Positions 4,644 through 5,038 of a stretch of DNA of 5,038 nucleotides are shown here, piece after piece. Numbering within the stretch: the stretch's first letter is position 1; each line of letters starts with the position of its first letter. The position numbers and the translations under genes were made by a program. Below the pieces are notes generated by a model. That model was given only the letters and a program-made list of their open reading frames with translations, had not been told where the DNA came from and searched no databases. This DNA is from an uncultured Odoribacter sp. (GTDB taxonomy: Bacteria > Bacteroidota > Bacteroidia > Bacteroidales > Marinifilaceae): NCBI GenBank assembly GCA_910578985.1, contig CAJTSF010000059.1, positions 1 to 5,038 on the forward strand. The letters are read 5' to 3'.

Positions 4644-4737
4644 GGAGGTACAAGGTTTTGGAAAATAAATACCTCGCTAACGCAGAGACGCAGGGAAGAT
4701 TTTTTTACAAACCGCAAGGCTCCGACCTTGTACCTCC
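4644..4737. repeat. 13-bp perfect inverted repeat in the operon leader
   Basis: GGAGGTACAAGGT (4644-4656) is exactly repeated in reverse complement at 4725-4737 (ACCTTGTACCTCC), with 68 nt between. A further 5-bp match, GAGGT (4637-4641) with ACCTC (4744-4748), extends the stem across unequal internal loops. It would form a long hairpin in the leftward leader RNA. Terminal repeats of a tiny non-autonomous element are an alternative, but no target-site duplication is seen. Confidence 0.8.
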
Positions 4738-4807
4738 GTAAAGACCTCGTAAACACCTTTGCTCCTGCAACGTAACGACAACACGATATGACCGACTGAC
4801 AGCATAC

Positions 4808-4936
4808 ATGGAGGTAAACGGAGTAAAGGCAGATTCAATCAACGAACTATGTTTTTCCAAAAAACATTCTGGCCTGAATAAAAACACATATCTATGTTGT
4901 TTACGTAGTGAATATATCACTATTAGTGTGGCATAA
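4808..4936 (+). CDS. doubtful 42-aa ORF
   Basis: ATG at 4808 opens 42 codons to TAA at 4934-4936. The first part (MEVNGVKADSINELCFSKK) has the helical look of a small DNA-binding protein, but the rest is Cys/Tyr-rich and unconvincing. There is no ribosome site upstream, no consensus promoter and no operon partner. The frame is open upstream to 4742 without a start. It could be a worn fragment of an old regulatory gene or pure chance, and I lean to chance. Confidence 0.18.
   Translation: MEVNGVKADSINELCFSKKHSGLNKNTYLCCLRSEYITISVA
4906..4922. repeat. small palindrome upstream of the right-edge gene
   Basis: TAGTGA (4906-4911) and TCACTA (4917-4922) are inverted around ATATA, a typical size for an operator bound by a dimeric repressor. 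The half-site GTGAATA recurs at 4952-4958. Another short inverted pair, ACATA-TC-TATGT, lies just to the left (about 4886-4897). Binding by any protein is inferred from symmetry only. Confidence 0.4.
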
Positions 4937-4965
4937 ATAGCTTGGAAGGATGTGAATACAACACA

Positions 4966-4997
4966 TTTTTTCTTTAAAATAATGATAAATTAATTTG
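4966..4997 (+). promoter_or_regulatory. possible rightward promoter
   Basis: TTTT (4966-4969), a 20-nt spacer and TTAATTTG (4990-4997) match the Bacteroidales TTTG/TAnnTTTG consensus with one change in each element. The ATG at 5030 is 32 nt beyond the -7 element, similar to the layout of the gene at 361. The sequence is very AT-rich, so a chance match is possible. Confidence 0.3.
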
Positions 4998-5029
4998 GTA
5001 TTTATAATTTTATATCAATATATAATTCA

Positions 5030-5038
5030 ATGAAAAAG
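5030..5038 (+). CDS. possible start of a rightward gene, cut by window edge
   Basis: ATG-AAA-AAG at the very end of the window is a common protein start, following a promoter-like pair and a typical AT-rich Bacteroidota leader without a Shine-Dalgarno sequence. Only three codons are visible, so nothing can be said about the product. It would be transcribed divergently from the RadC-like operon. Confidence 0.35.

Larger units (their letters stand above)
4506..5029. other. divergent intergenic region: operon leader and right-gene upstream region
   Basis: This stretch of about 520 nt lies between the leftward operon and the possible right-edge gene. Its left half (4506-4760) is the operon leader. 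It has a 13-bp inverted repeat, a short tandem repeat TCGGTCGT-A-TCGGTCGT (4596-4612), and a leftward frame with a possible GTG start at 4756, open to TAA at 4555-4553. The end of that frame looks coding-like (NETTDTTERRIKKMSDKRKG), but it has no ATG before its last eight codons and no ribosome site. The right half (4860-5029) is AT-rich with small palindromes. I found no full Bacteroidales consensus promoter for the leftward operon here, so its promoter is non-standard or not visible to me. Confidence 0.6.

Noticed and set aside
1..5038. CRISPR array, tRNA or rRNA genes, full insertion sequence
   Set aside because: No regularly spaced direct repeats, no tRNA cloverleaf or CCA-type end, no rRNA signature and no transposase frame were seen on either strand.

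Overview
The window looks like part of an integrated conjugative element (CTn/ICE) of a gut Bacteroidales bacterium (Bacteroides, Parabacteroides or a relative). The main reason is a tightly packed leftward operon of PcfJ-like, PcfK-like, RadC/JAB-like and DUF3873-like genes, a combination typical of the accessory part of Bacteroides conjugative transposons. A consensus Bacteroidales promoter (TTTG-N20-TAAATTTG) on the other strand and AT-rich leaders fit the same origin. No transfer (tra/mob), integrase or resistance gene is complete here, so the element type is inferred.

Layout: (1) Positions 1-57 hold the first 19 codons of a leftward gene that leaves the window. (2) Positions 58-360 are AT-rich and regulatory, with a 34-bp near-perfect palindrome at 176-209, related half-sites nearer the left gene, and a strong rightward promoter at 302-333. 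(3) Positions 361-693 encode a small multi-pass membrane protein, the only well supported rightward gene. (4) Converging on it from the right are a 73-aa gene (928 to 707) and, just before that, a probable 23-residue ORF (1002 to 931). (5) Positions 978-1048 hold nested inverted repeats and a likely terminator. (6) Positions 1055-4493 are the leftward operon. In order of transcription it encodes a RadC-like JAB protein, a two-helix membrane protein, a 73-aa protein, PcfK-like, PcfJ-like, an 85-aa protein, DUF3873-like and an 81-aa protein. Gaps are 3-25 nt, and the last two genes overlap by ATGA. (7) Positions 4494-5029 form a divergent intergenic region holding the operon leader, a 13-bp inverted repeat and several palindromes. 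(8) ATG-AAA-AAG at 5030 may start a rightward gene.

How the genes may work together: none of the operon products has a settled biochemical role. The PcfK-like protein ends in QLSLF, a match to the bacterial sliding-clamp binding consensus. The PcfJ-like protein has a zinc-ribbon-like cysteine set, and the RadC-like protein keeps its JAMM metal motif. Together these suggest a DNA-processing or replication-linked module of the element (inference). Only the first gene and the ATGA-coupled last gene have strong Shine-Dalgarno sequences, which is unusual in Bacteroidota. The leader of the first gene can be drawn as two competing folds, one of which would cover its AGGAGGU. That is the most testable regulatory idea in the window.
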